From Solirubrobacter sp963736505 (GTDB taxonomy: Bacteria > Actinomycetota > Thermoleophilia > Solirubrobacterales > Solirubrobacteraceae), in contig CAVTOZ010000003.1 of assembly GCA_963736505.1 (NCBI GenBank), positions 2,108,001 to 2,172,000 of the forward strand: a DNA stretch of 64,000 bases, read 5' to 3'. The notes beneath the pieces are model-generated. The model saw only the letters and a list, made by a program, of their open reading frames with translations, was not told the origin of the DNA and searched no databases. The translations under genes and the position numbers were made by a program. Below, in pieces: positions 15,988 through 24,976 of the stretch. Position 1 is the stretch's first letter, and every line of letters starts with the position of its first letter.

Positions 15988-17559
15988 ATGACCGCCGTCC
16001 GCCCCGACGAGTTCGTCGAGCACACCACCGCTGCCGCCCTCGAGGAGAAGGCGAAGTTGAAGAAGCACTTCGGGCGCTTCGACATGCTCTTCTTCCTGCT
16101 CTGCACGCTTGTCGGGCTCGACACGCTCGGAGCCGTCGCCAACAACGGCGCCCAGGGCTTCACGTGGCTGATCTTCCTGGCGGCCGTCTTCTTCGTGCCC
16201 TACGCGCTGCTGACGGCCGAGCTCGGCTCGACGTTCACCGAGGAGGGCGGCTCCTACATCTGGGTCAAGCTGGCGTTCGGGCGCTTCACGGCCGCGATCC
16301 AGTCGGTCCTGTACTGGCTCTCGAACCCGATCTGGCTCGGCGGGTCGCTGACGATCACCGCCGTCGCGACGTTCGGCGAGTTCTTCACGCCGCTCAACGG
16401 CGCCGGCAAGTACCTGTTCGCCCTCGGGTTCATCTGGTTCGCCGTGTGGGCGGCGATCCTCTCGTTCGGCATCGGCAAGTGGATCCCGACCGTCGGCGCG
16501 TTCGTGCGCATCGTCGTGCTCGGCTTCTTCTCGCTCACGGTGGTCGTCTACGCGATCTCCAACGGCGTCCACGGCGTCGGCGCCGGCGACTTCAGCCCGA
16601 CGTGGGGCATCTTCATCGCGGCCGTGCCGGTGCTGTTCTTCAACTACGTCGGCTTCGAGCTGCCGAACGCGGCGGGCGACGAGATGAAGGACCCGCAGAA
16701 GGACGTCCCGTACACGGTGATCCGCTCGGCGGTGGGCGCCGTCGCGCTCTACGGCATCCCGATCCTCGCGATCCTGCTCGTGCTCCCCACGGCGCAGATC
16801 ACCAGCCTGGGCGGGTTCATCGACGCCATGAAGACCGTCTTCACCGTCTACGGCGGCCACATCGAGACGGCAAAGGACGGCACGGTGACGGCGACGCTGA
16901 CCGGGTTCGGCAAGGTGCTCGGCGACCTCGCCGCGATCGGCTTCATCATCGCGCTGCTCTCGAGCGGGACGACGTGGATCATGGGCGCCGACCGCTCGCA
17001 GGCGGTCGCGGGCTTCGACGGCGCCGCCCCGCGCTCGTTCGGCTACTTCTCCGCCCGCTGGGGCACGCCCGTCGTCGTCAACATCCTCTCCGGCATCTTC
17101 TCGACGATCGTGATGGTGCTCGCGTTCCAGCTCACCGGCAACGCGAACAAGTACTTCACCGCCGTGCTCGGCCTGGCGATCTCGACGACCACGATCTCCT
17201 ACCTGGTCGTGTTCCCGGCCGTGATCAAGCTGCGCTACACCCACGGGCACGTGCCGCGGCCGTACCGGATCCCGTGGGGGAACAAGGGCGCGTGGATCTG
17301 CGGCGTGCTGTGCACGGCGTGGTCGGCGCTGGCGACCGTCGCGCTGCTCTACCCCGGCTTCGGGACGAGCGATCCGGACTCGTCGCTGCCCGACGGCTGG
17401 GCGGGGCAGCGAGGCTCCTACGAGGCGTCGCAATTCATACCGCTCGCCGTGCTGATCGGGATCGGGATCGTGTTCTACGCGCTGGGCGCGCCCACGCGGG
17501 CCAAGGGCGTCGACGTCAAGCTCGCCGACATCCCGGCGCCGCCGCCCGCGGCGGCTTGA
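15988..17559 (+). CDS. APC-family amino-acid permease
   Basis: A 523-residue inner-membrane transporter with about 12 hydrophobic segments. The APC landmarks are VANNGAQGFTW near the first membrane segment, LTAELGSTFTEEGGSYIWVK, and NYVGFELPNAAGDEMKDPQKDVP after segment 6. This places it in the amino acid-polyamine-organocation superfamily; an amino acid or a polyamine is the likely substrate. The N-terminal 30 residues are hydrophilic. It follows menC by 21 bases but has no expected role in quinone synthesis. GACATGT occurs at 15964-15970 in the short gap. Confidence 0.88.
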   Translation: MTAVRPDEFVEHTTAAALEEKAKLKKHFGRFDMLFFLLCTLVGLDTLGAVANNGAQGFTWLIFLAAVFFVPYALLTAELGSTFTEEGGSYIWVKLAFGRFTAAIQSVLYWLSNPIWLGGSLTITAVATFGEFFTPLNGAGKYLFALGFIWFAVWAAILSFGIGKWIPTVGAFVRIVVLGFFSLTVVVYAISNGVHGVGAGDFSPTWGIFIAAVPVLFFNYVGFELPNAAGDEMKDPQKDVPYTVIRSAVGAVALYGIPILAILLVLPTAQITSLGGFIDAMKTVFTVYGGHIETAKDGTVTATLTGFGKVLGDLAAIGFIIALLSSGTTWIMGADRSQAVAGFDGAAPRSFGYFSARWGTPVVVNILSGIFSTIVMVLAFQLTGNANKYFTAVLGLAISTTTISYLVVFPAVIKLRYTHGHVPRPYRIPWGNKGAWICGVLCTAWSALATVALLYPGFGTSDPDSSLPDGWAGQRGSYEASQFIPLAVLIGIGIVFYALGAPTRAKGVDVKLADIPAPPPAAA

Positions 17560-17590
17560 CGGGCTTGCCTCGTGATCTAGCCTTCGCGAC

Positions 17591-17845
17591 ATGGCACCCG
17601 AATGGCCTGAGTCCCCAGATGATCCGGTCGATCCCGCGCTGGCCCCTCTGATCGAGGCCGGCGAGGGCGAATCCGAGGGCTTCGACCTCGCCGAGGCAGA
17701 CCTGATCGAGCACGCCGAGCACGGCGACGAACACACCACCGACCCGATCCTGCGCGACGCCGCAGGGTTCGACGACCTGGTCGACGACGACTTCGACCAC
17801 GACGACTACGCCGAGGCGGACGAAGAGGGCGACCCCGATTGGTAG
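17591..17845 (+). CDS. Small acidic protein of unknown function
   Basis: An 84-residue protein in which Asp and Glu make up over a third of residues, with clusters such as VDDDFDHDDYAEADEEGD at the C-terminus, and with no Cys, Lys or Arg-rich part. I do not recognise a domain. The ATG at 17591 is 31 bases after the permease stop. A hairpin at 17895-17916 lies downstream. A role as a metal-binding or nucleic-acid-mimicking protein can only be guessed. Confidence 0.6.
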   Translation: MAPEWPESPDDPVDPALAPLIEAGEGESEGFDLAEADLIEHAEHGDEHTTDPILRDAAGFDDLVDDDFDHDDYAEADEEGDPDW

Positions 17846-17894
17846 GCGAGCCATCGCGGCAGCCGGCTGGCGCCGGCGCCATGCGGGATCGCTT

Positions 17895-17916
17895 GAAGAT
17901 CGCTTGGCGGATCTTC
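17895..17916. terminator. Hairpin between convergent genes
   Basis: GAAGATC (17895-17901) and GATCTTC (17910-17916) form a 7-bp stem with an 8-base loop. It touches the menH stop codon (17916-17918) and lies 49 bases past the small acidic gene, so it could end transcription from either side. Confidence 0.5.
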
Positions 17917-18617
17917 TAGAGCAGCTCGGCGACGAGCTCAGGCGCCTCGAGCTGTGGCGCGTGCCCGGTGCCGGGCACGATCCGCAGCTCCGCCTGGGGT
18001 AGCCGCTCGAGCATGCGCTGCGCGATCGCGCGGAACTTCTCGTCGCGCTCGCCCGCGATCAGCGTCACCGGGAGCGTCAGCTCCGGCAGGCGGTCCCACA
18101 GCGGCTCCATGACGCCCGTGCCCAGGCCTCGCAGTGCGTTCGCGAGGCCGTGCGGCGTGTTGCGCAGCCGGTCCGCGTTGGCGGCGGCCCGGACCCGCTC
18201 CGGCTGGCCGGCGAAGAGCGGCTGCGCGGCCCATTCGGCGGCGAACGCCTCGATGCCGATCCGCTCGATCCGGTCGGCGAGCGCGTCGTCGGCGCGCTTG
18301 CGCTCGAGGCGCTCCTGCGCGTCCCGCAGGCCCGGGCTGGCGCCGATCAGGATCAGCCGCTCGGGCTTGAGCGTGAGCGCCGCGTTGAGCGCGACCCGGC
18401 CGCCCATCGAGTAGCCGGCGAGCGTGAACTGCGGCGGCGCGAGCGCGCGGATGTAGGCGGTCGCGGCGTCGAAGCTGGCCGTGCGCAGGGCCGACTGGCC
18501 GTGGCCGGGAAGGTCCGGGGCCAGCGCGCGATAGCGTCCCGCGAGCGCCCGGACCGTCCGCCGCCAGCTCTGGCGGGTCTGCGTGAAGCCATGCAACAGG
18601 ACGAGCGCCGGGGGCAT
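17916..18617 (-). CDS. menH: MenH-like alpha/beta hydrolase (SHCHC synthase)
   Basis: Probable 2-succinyl-6-hydroxy-2,4-cyclohexadiene-1-carboxylate synthase, removing pyruvate from the MenD product. The 233-residue alpha/beta hydrolase has the MenH pattern LLHGFTQTRQSW, APDLPGHGQS, the nucleophile motif AGYSMGGRVAL (Ser near residue 88), Asp in IAGERDEKF and the catalytic His in PGTGHAPQLE. It is divergent from menD with only 12 bases between start codons, which strongly supports the pathway role over a generic hydrolase. Confidence 0.85.
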   Translation of the reverse strand: MPPALVLLHGFTQTRQSWRRTVRALAGRYRALAPDLPGHGQSALRTASFDAATAYIRALAPPQFTLAGYSMGGRVALNAALTLKPERLILIGASPGLRDAQERLERKRADDALADRIERIGIEAFAAEWAAQPLFAGQPERVRAAANADRLRNTPHGLANALRGLGTGVMEPLWDRLPELTLPVTLIAGERDEKFRAIAQRMLERLPQAELRIVPGTGHAPQLEAPELVAELL

Positions 18618-18629
18618 CCGCCTTCAATC

Positions 18630-20348
18630 ATGCCCGGAACCGACAGCTACCTCGGCCTTCGCGCCTTCGTGGACGAGTTCGCGCGCTGCGGCGTGCGTGA
18701 CGCCTGCACGTCGCCCGGCTCGCGCTCGACGCCGCTCGTGCTCTCGCTGGCGCGCTCGCGGCTGCGCGCGACGTCGCACGTGGACGAGCGCGGCGCCGCG
18801 TTCTTCGCCCTGGGGCTCGCGAAGGCGACGGGCGTGCCCGCCGTGCTCGCGTGCACGTCCGGGACGGCGGCGGCGAACTACGCGCCGGCCGTGATCGAGG
18901 CGTGGGAGGCGCGCGTGCCGCTGCTCGTGCTGACCGCGGACCGGCCGCCGGAGCTGCGCGAGGTCGGCGCCGGGCAGACGATCGACCAGCTCGCGCTGTA
19001 CGGGAGCGCGGCGAAGTGGTTCTTCGACGTCGACGACCACCCGGCGTCGCCGGGGCGGATCCGCTGGCTGCGCCAGCTCGCGTGCCGGGCGTTCTGGACG
19101 GCGGTCTCCGACCGGCCGGGGCCGGTGCACCTGAACTTCGCGCTGCGCGAGCCGCTGCTGCCCGACGGCGAGATGCCGGACGTCGAGATCGTGCCGGGGC
19201 GCGCCGGCGGGCGGCCGTGGATCACGCGCCCGCGGCCGCAGGTGCGGTTGTCCGACGAGGCGTTCTCCGGCCTCGCGGCGGAGCTCAACGAGCGCGTCAG
19301 CGCCGTGATCGTGGCGGGCCGGGACGAGCGCGACCCGCAGCTCGGCGCGTCGCTGGCGGCGTTCGCGGAGAAGGCGAAGATCCCGCTGCTCGCCGATCCG
19401 CTCTCCGGTGCGCGGCGCGGGCCGGCGGCGATCGCGCACTACGACGCGCTGCTGCGCGATCCGGAGTGGGCCGCGGCGCACGCCCCGGAGCTCGTGCTGC
19501 GGGTGGGCGACCTGCCGACGTCCAAGCCGCTGCGCGCCTGGCTCGGGGGCGGCGACGCGCTGCAGATCGCGATCGATCCCGAGGGCGCCTGGCAGGATCC
19601 GGCCGGCGTGGTCGGCACCGTCGTGGCGGCCGACCCGCGCGAGCTGGTCGACGGCCTGGCGAAGAAGGTCTCGCGCCGCCTGTCGTCCTGGCTGGACGAC
19701 TGGCGCGCCGCCGACCGCGCGGCGTCGGGCGCGATCGCCTCCGTCGTCGGTCCGGCGGGGCTGAGCGAGCCCCGCGTGGCGGCCGAGCTCGGCACGCTGC
19801 TGCCGGCGTCGACGACGCTCGTCGTGGCGTCGTCGATGCCGATCCGCGACATCGAGACGTTCTTCCCGGCCCGGCCCGAGCCGTTCCGCGTGCTCTCCAA
19901 CCGGGGCGCGAACGGGATCGACGGCACGGTCTCGACGGCGTTCGGGGTGGCCCTGGCCGCGCGCGGGCCGGTCGTGCTGCTGATCGGCGACGTCGCGCTC
20001 GCCCACGACGTCGGCGGGCTGCTGGCGGCGTCGCGGCTCGGGCTGCGGCTCGTGATCGTCCTCATCGACAACGACGGCGGCGGGATCTTCAACTTCCTGC
20101 CGGTCGCCGATGGAGCCGGCGCGGAGTTCGAGCCGCACGTCGCGACCCCGCACGGGCTCGACTTCGCGCATGCGGCGGCGCTGTACGGCCTGGGCTGGGA
20201 ACGGGCACAGGACGTCGACACGTTCCGCGCGGCGCTGGGCCGCGCGCTCACCGCCGACCACTCCACGATCATCTGCGTCCGGACCGACCGCGCCGACAAC
20301 GTCGCGCTGCACCGGCGCGTGTGGGAGTCCGTCCGGGACGCCGCATAG
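18630..20348 (+). CDS. menD: SEPHCHC synthase MenD
   Basis: 2-Succinyl-5-enolpyruvyl-6-hydroxy-3-cyclohexene-1-carboxylate synthase, a ThDP- and magnesium-dependent enzyme joining 2-oxoglutarate and isochorismate. It has 572 residues. The N-terminus shows RDACTSPGSRSTPL and the cofactor-activating Glu in SHVDERGAAFFALGLAK (near residue 55). CTSGTAAANYAPAVIEA follows, and the ThDP motif region is LIGDVALAHDVGG through IDNDGGGIFNFLPV. The start is the ATG at 18630, 12 bases from the divergent menH. No clear ribosome site precedes it, so it may be translated from a leaderless or very short leader. Confidence 0.94.
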   Translation: MPGTDSYLGLRAFVDEFARCGVRDACTSPGSRSTPLVLSLARSRLRATSHVDERGAAFFALGLAKATGVPAVLACTSGTAAANYAPAVIEAWEARVPLLVLTADRPPELREVGAGQTIDQLALYGSAAKWFFDVDDHPASPGRIRWLRQLACRAFWTAVSDRPGPVHLNFALREPLLPDGEMPDVEIVPGRAGGRPWITRPRPQVRLSDEAFSGLAAELNERVSAVIVAGRDERDPQLGASLAAFAEKAKIPLLADPLSGARRGPAAIAHYDALLRDPEWAAAHAPELVLRVGDLPTSKPLRAWLGGGDALQIAIDPEGAWQDPAGVVGTVVAADPRELVDGLAKKVSRRLSSWLDDWRAADRAASGAIASVVGPAGLSEPRVAAELGTLLPASTTLVVASSMPIRDIETFFPARPEPFRVLSNRGANGIDGTVSTAFGVALAARGPVVLLIGDVALAHDVGGLLAASRLGLRLVIVLIDNDGGGIFNFLPVADGAGAEFEPHVATPHGLDFAHAAALYGLGWERAQDVDTFRAALGRALTADHSTIICVRTDRADNVALHRRVWESVRDAA

Positions 20349-20358
20349 CTTGCGGGGC

Positions 20359-20634
20359 ATGGCTGCCTCCGACGTCCAGACCGCGCTGATCGACGTCCCG
20401 CCGAGCGCTGGGGCGTCGCCGAAGCGGACCACGTCGAAGGGGATCGGCGCCGGCGACATCGTGCTCGTCGACAAGAAGGGCCGCCGCTTCCACGCGCTCG
20501 TGACCGAACTGCAGCAGCTGGAGTCGGGCCGCTTCGAGCTCGTCCTGCGGCCGCTGGACTCCCGCGTCTCATGGCGCGTCGCCTCGGTCCGCGAGGTCGT
20601 CGAGGTCTGGCGGCGCGCGGGCCGTCCTACCTGA
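20359..20634 (+). CDS. Small conserved-looking protein of unknown function
   Basis: A 91-residue protein. The first 25 residues are low-complexity, then GIGAGDIVLVDKKGRRFHALVTEL and FELVLRPLDSRVSWRVASVREVVEVWRR form alternating strands, which look like a small beta-barrel (SH3-like) fold. The ATG at 20359 is 10 bases after menD, so it should be in the menD transcript. No function can be assigned. Confidence 0.65.
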   Translation: MAASDVQTALIDVPPSAGASPKRTTSKGIGAGDIVLVDKKGRRFHALVTELQQLESGRFELVLRPLDSRVSWRVASVREVVEVWRRAGRPT

Positions 20635-20650
20635 CCTAGCCTTTCACGCC

Positions 20651-20989
20651 GTGGCGGAAGCAGAGTACGAAGACGACCACCAGATCGGCTACCAGGCCCT
20701 CCCCCGCGGCACCCAGGTCGTCTCGTCCGACGGCGTCCCGCTCGGCACCGTCATGAAGGTGCTCGACAACGCGCGCGAGCACATGTTCGACGGCATCGTG
20801 ATGCGCACGCCCGACGGCCGCCGCTTCGTCGACGCACCCGAGGTGGGCCGGATCACCGTCCGCCGCGTCACACTGACCATCACCGCCCTCGAAGCCGCCG
20901 ACCTCCCCCAGCACCGGGGAACCCTCGGCGCACTCGAGACCAACCTCCGCCGAACCGGCACGCGATGGCGCCGCCGCCTCGGCGGGTAG
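20651..20989 (+). CDS. PRC-barrel-like small protein
   Basis: A 112-residue protein starting at a GTG at 20651, 16 bases after the previous gene. The core, GTQVVSSDGVPLGTVMKVLDN and FDGIVMRTPDGRRFVDAPEVGRIT, has the strand-turn pattern of PRC-barrel domains (x-V-x-D-x-D-G-x-x-x-G-x-V). PRC-barrel proteins take part in RNA maturation, photosynthetic complexes or sporulation-like regulation, but the role here is not known. The tail is very basic (TRWRRRLGG). Confidence 0.65.
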   Translation: MAEAEYEDDHQIGYQALPRGTQVVSSDGVPLGTVMKVLDNAREHMFDGIVMRTPDGRRFVDAPEVGRITVRRVTLTITALEAADLPQHRGTLGALETNLRRTGTRWRRRLGG

Positions 20990-20999
20990 ACCTCACCCC

Positions 21000-21161
21000 A
21001 TGCCGACGATCTTCATCCTCGCGTTCGCCGCCTTCGTCGTCCTCGTGCTCCTGATCGTCCTGATCGCCGTCACGGTCTTCGGCTTCCGCCCATCCCGCAA
21101 CCGCCACACGGACTTCCCGACCTCCAGCGGCGGGTCGGATTACACGGGCCTCGGCGGCTAG
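21000..21161 (+). CDS. Very small single-pass membrane protein
   Basis: A 53-residue protein from the ATG at 21000 to the TAG ending at 21161. Residues 3-28 are one hydrophobic helix (IFILAFAAFVVLVLLIVLIA), then a short polar tail RPSRNRHTDFPTSSGGSDYTG. Codon use is like that of its neighbours, with G or C at nearly every third position. It lies 10 bases after the PRC-barrel-like gene and ends 2 bases from the convergent menF stop. Confidence 0.55.
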   Translation: MPTIFILAFAAFVVLVLLIVLIAVTVFGFRPSRNRHTDFPTSSGGSDYTGLGG

Positions 21162-21163
21162 GA

Positions 21164-22585
21164 CTAGCCCGCGAGGACCGGGAGCAGTGCGCCGAGCTTG
21201 ATCTCTGTCTCCGCGAGCTCGGCGGCGGGGTCCGAGTCCCGGACGACTCCGACACCGGCGTAGAGCCGGGCTTCGGTGCCGTGGAGGAGCGCGCAGCGGA
21301 GCGCTACGCAGAACTCGCCGTCGTCGTTGGCGTCGGTCCAGCCGACGGCGCCGGCGTACCAGCCGCGGTCCAGGCCTTCCAGTGCCGGGATCAGCGGTGC
21401 GGCGACCCCGTGGGGCTCGCCTCCGACCGCGGGGGTCGGGTGGAGCAGGGCGGCGAGCTCGATCGCGCCCAGTGGGGTGGCGAGCTGGGCGCGGATCGGG
21501 GTCGCGAGGTGCTGGATGTTGGCGACCTTGATGATCGTGGGCTCGTCGGGTGCCGCGACCCAGACGGCGTGCGCCCGCAGGGCTCGGGCGATGCGGCGCA
21601 CGACGATCGCCTGCTCCTCGCGGTCCTTGACCGAGCGCAGCAGCGCCTCGCCGAGGTGGGCGTCGACGGCGGGATCGGCGGAGCGGCGGGTCGAGCCGGC
21701 CAGGGCGACCGTCTGGGCCCGATGGCCGTCGCGGCGGATCAGCAGCTCGGGCGAGGCGGCGACGAAGGCGGTGTCGCCGCGGCCGGCACAGAAGACGTAA
21801 CAGGACTCGAAGCCGGCCCGGAGCACGCCGAAGACCGCCGCGGCGTCGTGCGGAGTCGGGGCGTGCACCGTGACCTCGCGCGCGAGCACGATCTTCTCGA
21901 GCTCCCCCGCGCGGATCCGCTCGACGGCGCGGGCGACGGCCGACACATAGTGCTCCGGCGGCGCCACCGAGTTGACGCGGAAGCGGCCCGCGGGCGACGG
22001 ATCGAGCATCGGCAGCGCGTCGCGGCGCAGCCCGCGCATCCGTGCCGACAGGCGTGCGGCAAGCCCTTCAGGGATGTCGTCCGGCGCCGCCAGCGCGGCG
22101 AGCGTGAGCCGCACGTCGTCGCCGCGCCGTGCGAGCGCGACCTCCGGGACGATCAGGTCGGCGGCGTCGAAGCCCGCCCAGTGCGGCGCGCTGCCGCCGT
22201 CGGGCGCGAACGCGAACCCGCCGACGGCCACCAGGCCGGCGCCGGGCGGCCCGTCCGGCGCATCGGCGACGGCGTCGCCGGCCAGCGCGCGCCACTCGCG
22301 CGCGACGCGCGAGAAGCGATCCGCACCCGAGGCCCGCAGCCGCGCGACGCAGCCCAGCGCGGCCAGCGCCGCGCCGGAGCGATCCGGCTGCTCGAAGCAG
22401 AACCAATCCTCTCCGGAAGCCCGCGAGGCGAACACGACGGCGCTCGGATCCCACGACGAGTCGACCTGCGTCGTCCACCCGAGCAGCACCGGCCGTCCGC
22501 CGCGGCGCGCGCGCTTGACCGCCACCGAGCAGCGCTCGAGCAGGCCCCCCAGATCGACCGGTGCGATCGCCTCGCGGACCGGCAC
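21164..22585 (-). CDS. menF: Isochorismate synthase MenF
   Basis: Chorismate-binding enzyme converting chorismate to isochorismate, the entry to menaquinone. It has 473 residues from a GTG at 22585. The C-terminal chorismate-binding domain shows LEKIVLAREVTVH, AASPELLIRRDG, ALAGSTRRS, KDREEQAIVV, HLATPIRAQL, LHPTPAVGGEP and the magnesium-binding AETEIKLGALLP. The GSTRR and HPTPAVGG motifs mark isochorismate rather than anthranilate synthases. A salicylate or siderophore role is possible in principle, but menD, menH, menC, menE and menB nearby favour menaquinone. It starts 7 bases after ilvN, so it probably shares the ilvBN transcript. Confidence 0.9.
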   Translation of the reverse strand: MPVREAIAPVDLGGLLERCSVAVKRARRGGRPVLLGWTTQVDSSWDPSAVVFASRASGEDWFCFEQPDRSGAALAALGCVARLRASGADRFSRVAREWRALAGDAVADAPDGPPGAGLVAVGGFAFAPDGGSAPHWAGFDAADLIVPEVALARRGDDVRLTLAALAAPDDIPEGLAARLSARMRGLRRDALPMLDPSPAGRFRVNSVAPPEHYVSAVARAVERIRAGELEKIVLAREVTVHAPTPHDAAAVFGVLRAGFESCYVFCAGRGDTAFVAASPELLIRRDGHRAQTVALAGSTRRSADPAVDAHLGEALLRSVKDREEQAIVVRRIARALRAHAVWVAAPDEPTIIKVANIQHLATPIRAQLATPLGAIELAALLHPTPAVGGEPHGVAAPLIPALEGLDRGWYAGAVGWTDANDDGEFCVALRCALLHGTEARLYAGVGVVRDSDPAAELAETEIKLGALLPVLAG

Positions 22586-22592
22586 GCGTTGC

Positions 22593-23150
22593 CTAGGTCT
22601 CGCCGCGCCCGCGCGAGATCGCGATCTCGCCGGTGCGGGCCATCTCGATCAGCCCGAACGGGCGGACCATCCGCTCGAACGCCTCGATCTTGTCCCACGA
22701 TCCCGTGACCTCGATGATCACGGAGCGCTTGGCGACGTCGATGATCTTGCCGCGGAAGATCTCGACCACCTGCATGACCTCGCCGCGCGTGGACCCGTCG
22801 GCGGAGATCTTGAACAGCGCGAGCTCGCGCGAGACCGTCTCGGCCGGCTCAAGGTCGCGGATCTTGATCACGTTGACGAGCTTGTGCAGTTGCTTGGTGA
22901 CCTGGTCGATCGGGTGCATCGCGCCGTCGAGGGTCAGCGTGATGCGCGACAGCGTCGGGTCGTCGGTCGGGCCGACGGCGAGCGTGTCGATGTTGAACCC
23001 GCGGCGCGCGAACAGGCCGGCGATGCGCGTGAGCACGCCCGGCTTGTTCTCCACGAGGATCGAGAGGATGTGCTTGCGCCCCGTGCGGACGCCCGCGGAC
23101 GCCTCGAGCTCCTCGAGCGTCAGGGTCTCCTTGGTGGCCGGCTCGCCCAT
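22593..23150 (-). CDS. ilvN: Acetolactate synthase small subunit IlvN
   Basis: Regulatory subunit of acetohydroxyacid synthase, with 185 residues. After a 25-residue polar extension come two ACT-type domains: HILSILVENKPGVLTRIAGLFARRGFNID (key residues NKPGVL and RRGFNI near 34-54), then VSRELALFKI and the C-terminal EVTGSWDKIEAFERM. This subunit normally confers valine feedback inhibition. It follows ilvB by 65 bases on the minus strand and precedes menF by 7. Confidence 0.94.
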   Translation of the reverse strand: MGEPATKETLTLEELEASAGVRTGRKHILSILVENKPGVLTRIAGLFARRGFNIDTLAVGPTDDPTLSRITLTLDGAMHPIDQVTKQLHKLVNVIKIRDLEPAETVSRELALFKISADGSTRGEVMQVVEIFRGKIIDVAKRSVIIEVTGSWDKIEAFERMVRPFGLIEMARTGEIAISRGRGET

Positions 23151-23215
23151 GCCTCAGCCCACCCTAGCTCCGCGTGCGCATCCGCGCCCGATCGCCTGCC
23201 TCGAACCCATCGTGG

Positions 23216-24895
23216 TCACCCCACCATTTCGCGCGCGGCGGCGCCCGGCGCGATCATCGGGTACGTGTTCTCCTCGCGCGTGACCTTGACGTCGACCACG
23301 ACGGGGCCAGGCGTCGCCAGCGCGATGCGCAACTGCTCGACCAGCGTCGTCTTGTCGGTCAGCAGCACGCCGGTCGCCCCGTAGGCGTCGGCGAGCTTGA
23401 TCCAGTCCGGCCACAGGCCCATGTCGACGTTGGAGTAGCGCCGGTCCCAGAACAGCTCCTGCCACTGGCGGACCATGCCCAGGTAGCCGTTGTCCATGAT
23501 CACGCACTTGACCGGCACGTCGAACTGGCGCGCGGTCGCGAGCTCCTGGATGTTCATCTGGAACGAGCCGTCGCCCGTCAGCAGCACGCTCGGGATGTCA
23601 GGCCGCGCGATCGCGGCGCCGATCGCCGCCGGCAGGCCGAAGCCCATCGTGCCGAGCCCGCCGGAGTTGATCCAGCGCCGCGGCTGCGTGAAGTGGAAGT
23701 ACTGCGCCGCCCACATCTGGTGCTGGCCGACGTCCGACGACAGGATGCAGTCGCCGCCGGTGGCCTCGTAGAGCGCCTGGACGAGGAACTGCGGCTTGAT
23801 CTCGGTGTCCGCCGAGTCGTCGTAGCGCAGCGGATGCTGCGCCTTCCAGCGGTCGATCCGCTCCCACCACGCGCTCAACCGCGCCGGATCGGCGCCGAGC
23901 GCCCGGTACTCCTCGGTCAGCCGCGGCAGGATCCGCTTCGCGTCGCCCACGATCGGGATGTGCGCCGGCACGTTCTTGGAGATCTCGGCCGGGTCGATGT
24001 CGATGTGGATGAACTTCGCCCGCGGCGCGAACTCCGACAGCTTGCCGGTGATGCGATCGTCGAAGCGCGAGCCGATCGCGACGATCAGGTCCGCCTCGTC
24101 CATCGCGTAGTTGGCCGCGCGCGTGCCGTGCATGCCGAGCATCCCCAGCCACTGCGCGTGCGTGCCGGGGAAGGCGCCGAGCCCCATCAGCGTGCAGGTG
24201 ATCGGGAAATGGCCCTCGAGCGTCAGCTCGGTCAGCTCCGCCGACGCGCCGGCGTTGATCACGCCGCCGCCGGCGTAGAGCACCGGCCGGCGCGCGTTCA
24301 GCAGCGCCTTGGCGGCGAGCCGGATCTGCTTGGAGTTGCCCTCCACCGTCGGCTGGTAGCCCGGCAGGTGGACGTCGGTGACCGGCTCGTACTCGATCTC
24401 GGCCCGCGAGAGGTCCTGCGGGATGTCGATCAGGACCGGCCCGGGACGTCCGGTGCGGGCGATGTGGAACGCCTCGTGCACGACCCGCGGGATCTCCGTC
24501 GGGTGCTGGATCACGAACGAGTGCTTGACGATCGGCATCGTGATGCCGAAGGTGTCGGCCTCCTGGAAGCCGTCGGTGCCGATCAGCTCGGTCCGGACCT
24601 GGCCGGTGAACGCGACGAGCGGGACCGAGTCCATCATCGCGTCGGTCAGGGGCGTGACGATGTTCGTCGCGCCCGGGCCGGAGGTCGCGAACACGACGCC
24701 GACCTTGCCCGACGCCTTCGCGTAGCCCTCGGCCGCGTGGCCGCCGCCGGCCTCGTGGCGGACGAGCACGTGCTTGATGCCGGCGTCCACGAACGCGTCG
24801 TACGTGGGGAGGTTCGCGCCGCCCGGATAGCCGAATACGACGTCGACACCTTCGGCCTTGAGGCATTCCATGATGGCGTCGACCGCGCGCATCAT
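23216..24895 (-). CDS. ilvB: Acetolactate synthase large subunit IlvB
   Basis: ThDP-dependent catalytic subunit for the first branched-chain amino-acid step, with 559 residues. The activating Glu lies in LVRHEAGGGHAAEGYAKA (near residue 47). ATSGPGATNIVTPL, IGSRFDDRITG (FAD region), and the ThDP/magnesium motif GDGSFQMNIQELATA...NGYLGMVRQWQ follow. HEAGGG replaces the more common HEQGA, still compatible with function. The start is the ATG at 24895 with an AAAGGAG ribosome site (24904-24910) eight bases away. The 81-base gap before it shows no attenuator or riboswitch that I can recognise. Confidence 0.94.
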   Translation of the reverse strand: MMRAVDAIMECLKAEGVDVVFGYPGGANLPTYDAFVDAGIKHVLVRHEAGGGHAAEGYAKASGKVGVVFATSGPGATNIVTPLTDAMMDSVPLVAFTGQVRTELIGTDGFQEADTFGITMPIVKHSFVIQHPTEIPRVVHEAFHIARTGRPGPVLIDIPQDLSRAEIEYEPVTDVHLPGYQPTVEGNSKQIRLAAKALLNARRPVLYAGGGVINAGASAELTELTLEGHFPITCTLMGLGAFPGTHAQWLGMLGMHGTRAANYAMDEADLIVAIGSRFDDRITGKLSEFAPRAKFIHIDIDPAEISKNVPAHIPIVGDAKRILPRLTEEYRALGADPARLSAWWERIDRWKAQHPLRYDDSADTEIKPQFLVQALYEATGGDCILSSDVGQHQMWAAQYFHFTQPRRWINSGGLGTMGFGLPAAIGAAIARPDIPSVLLTGDGSFQMNIQELATARQFDVPVKCVIMDNGYLGMVRQWQELFWDRRYSNVDMGLWPDWIKLADAYGATGVLLTDKTTLVEQLRIALATPGPVVVDVKVTREENTYPMIAPGAAAREMVG

Positions 24896-24976
24896 CGCGA
24901 CAACTCCTTTGTCCGTGTAACGTCGTCCGAAGTCCGAGCTTGCGAGGACGGCAGGACGAAACCAGTATCTCGCAGT

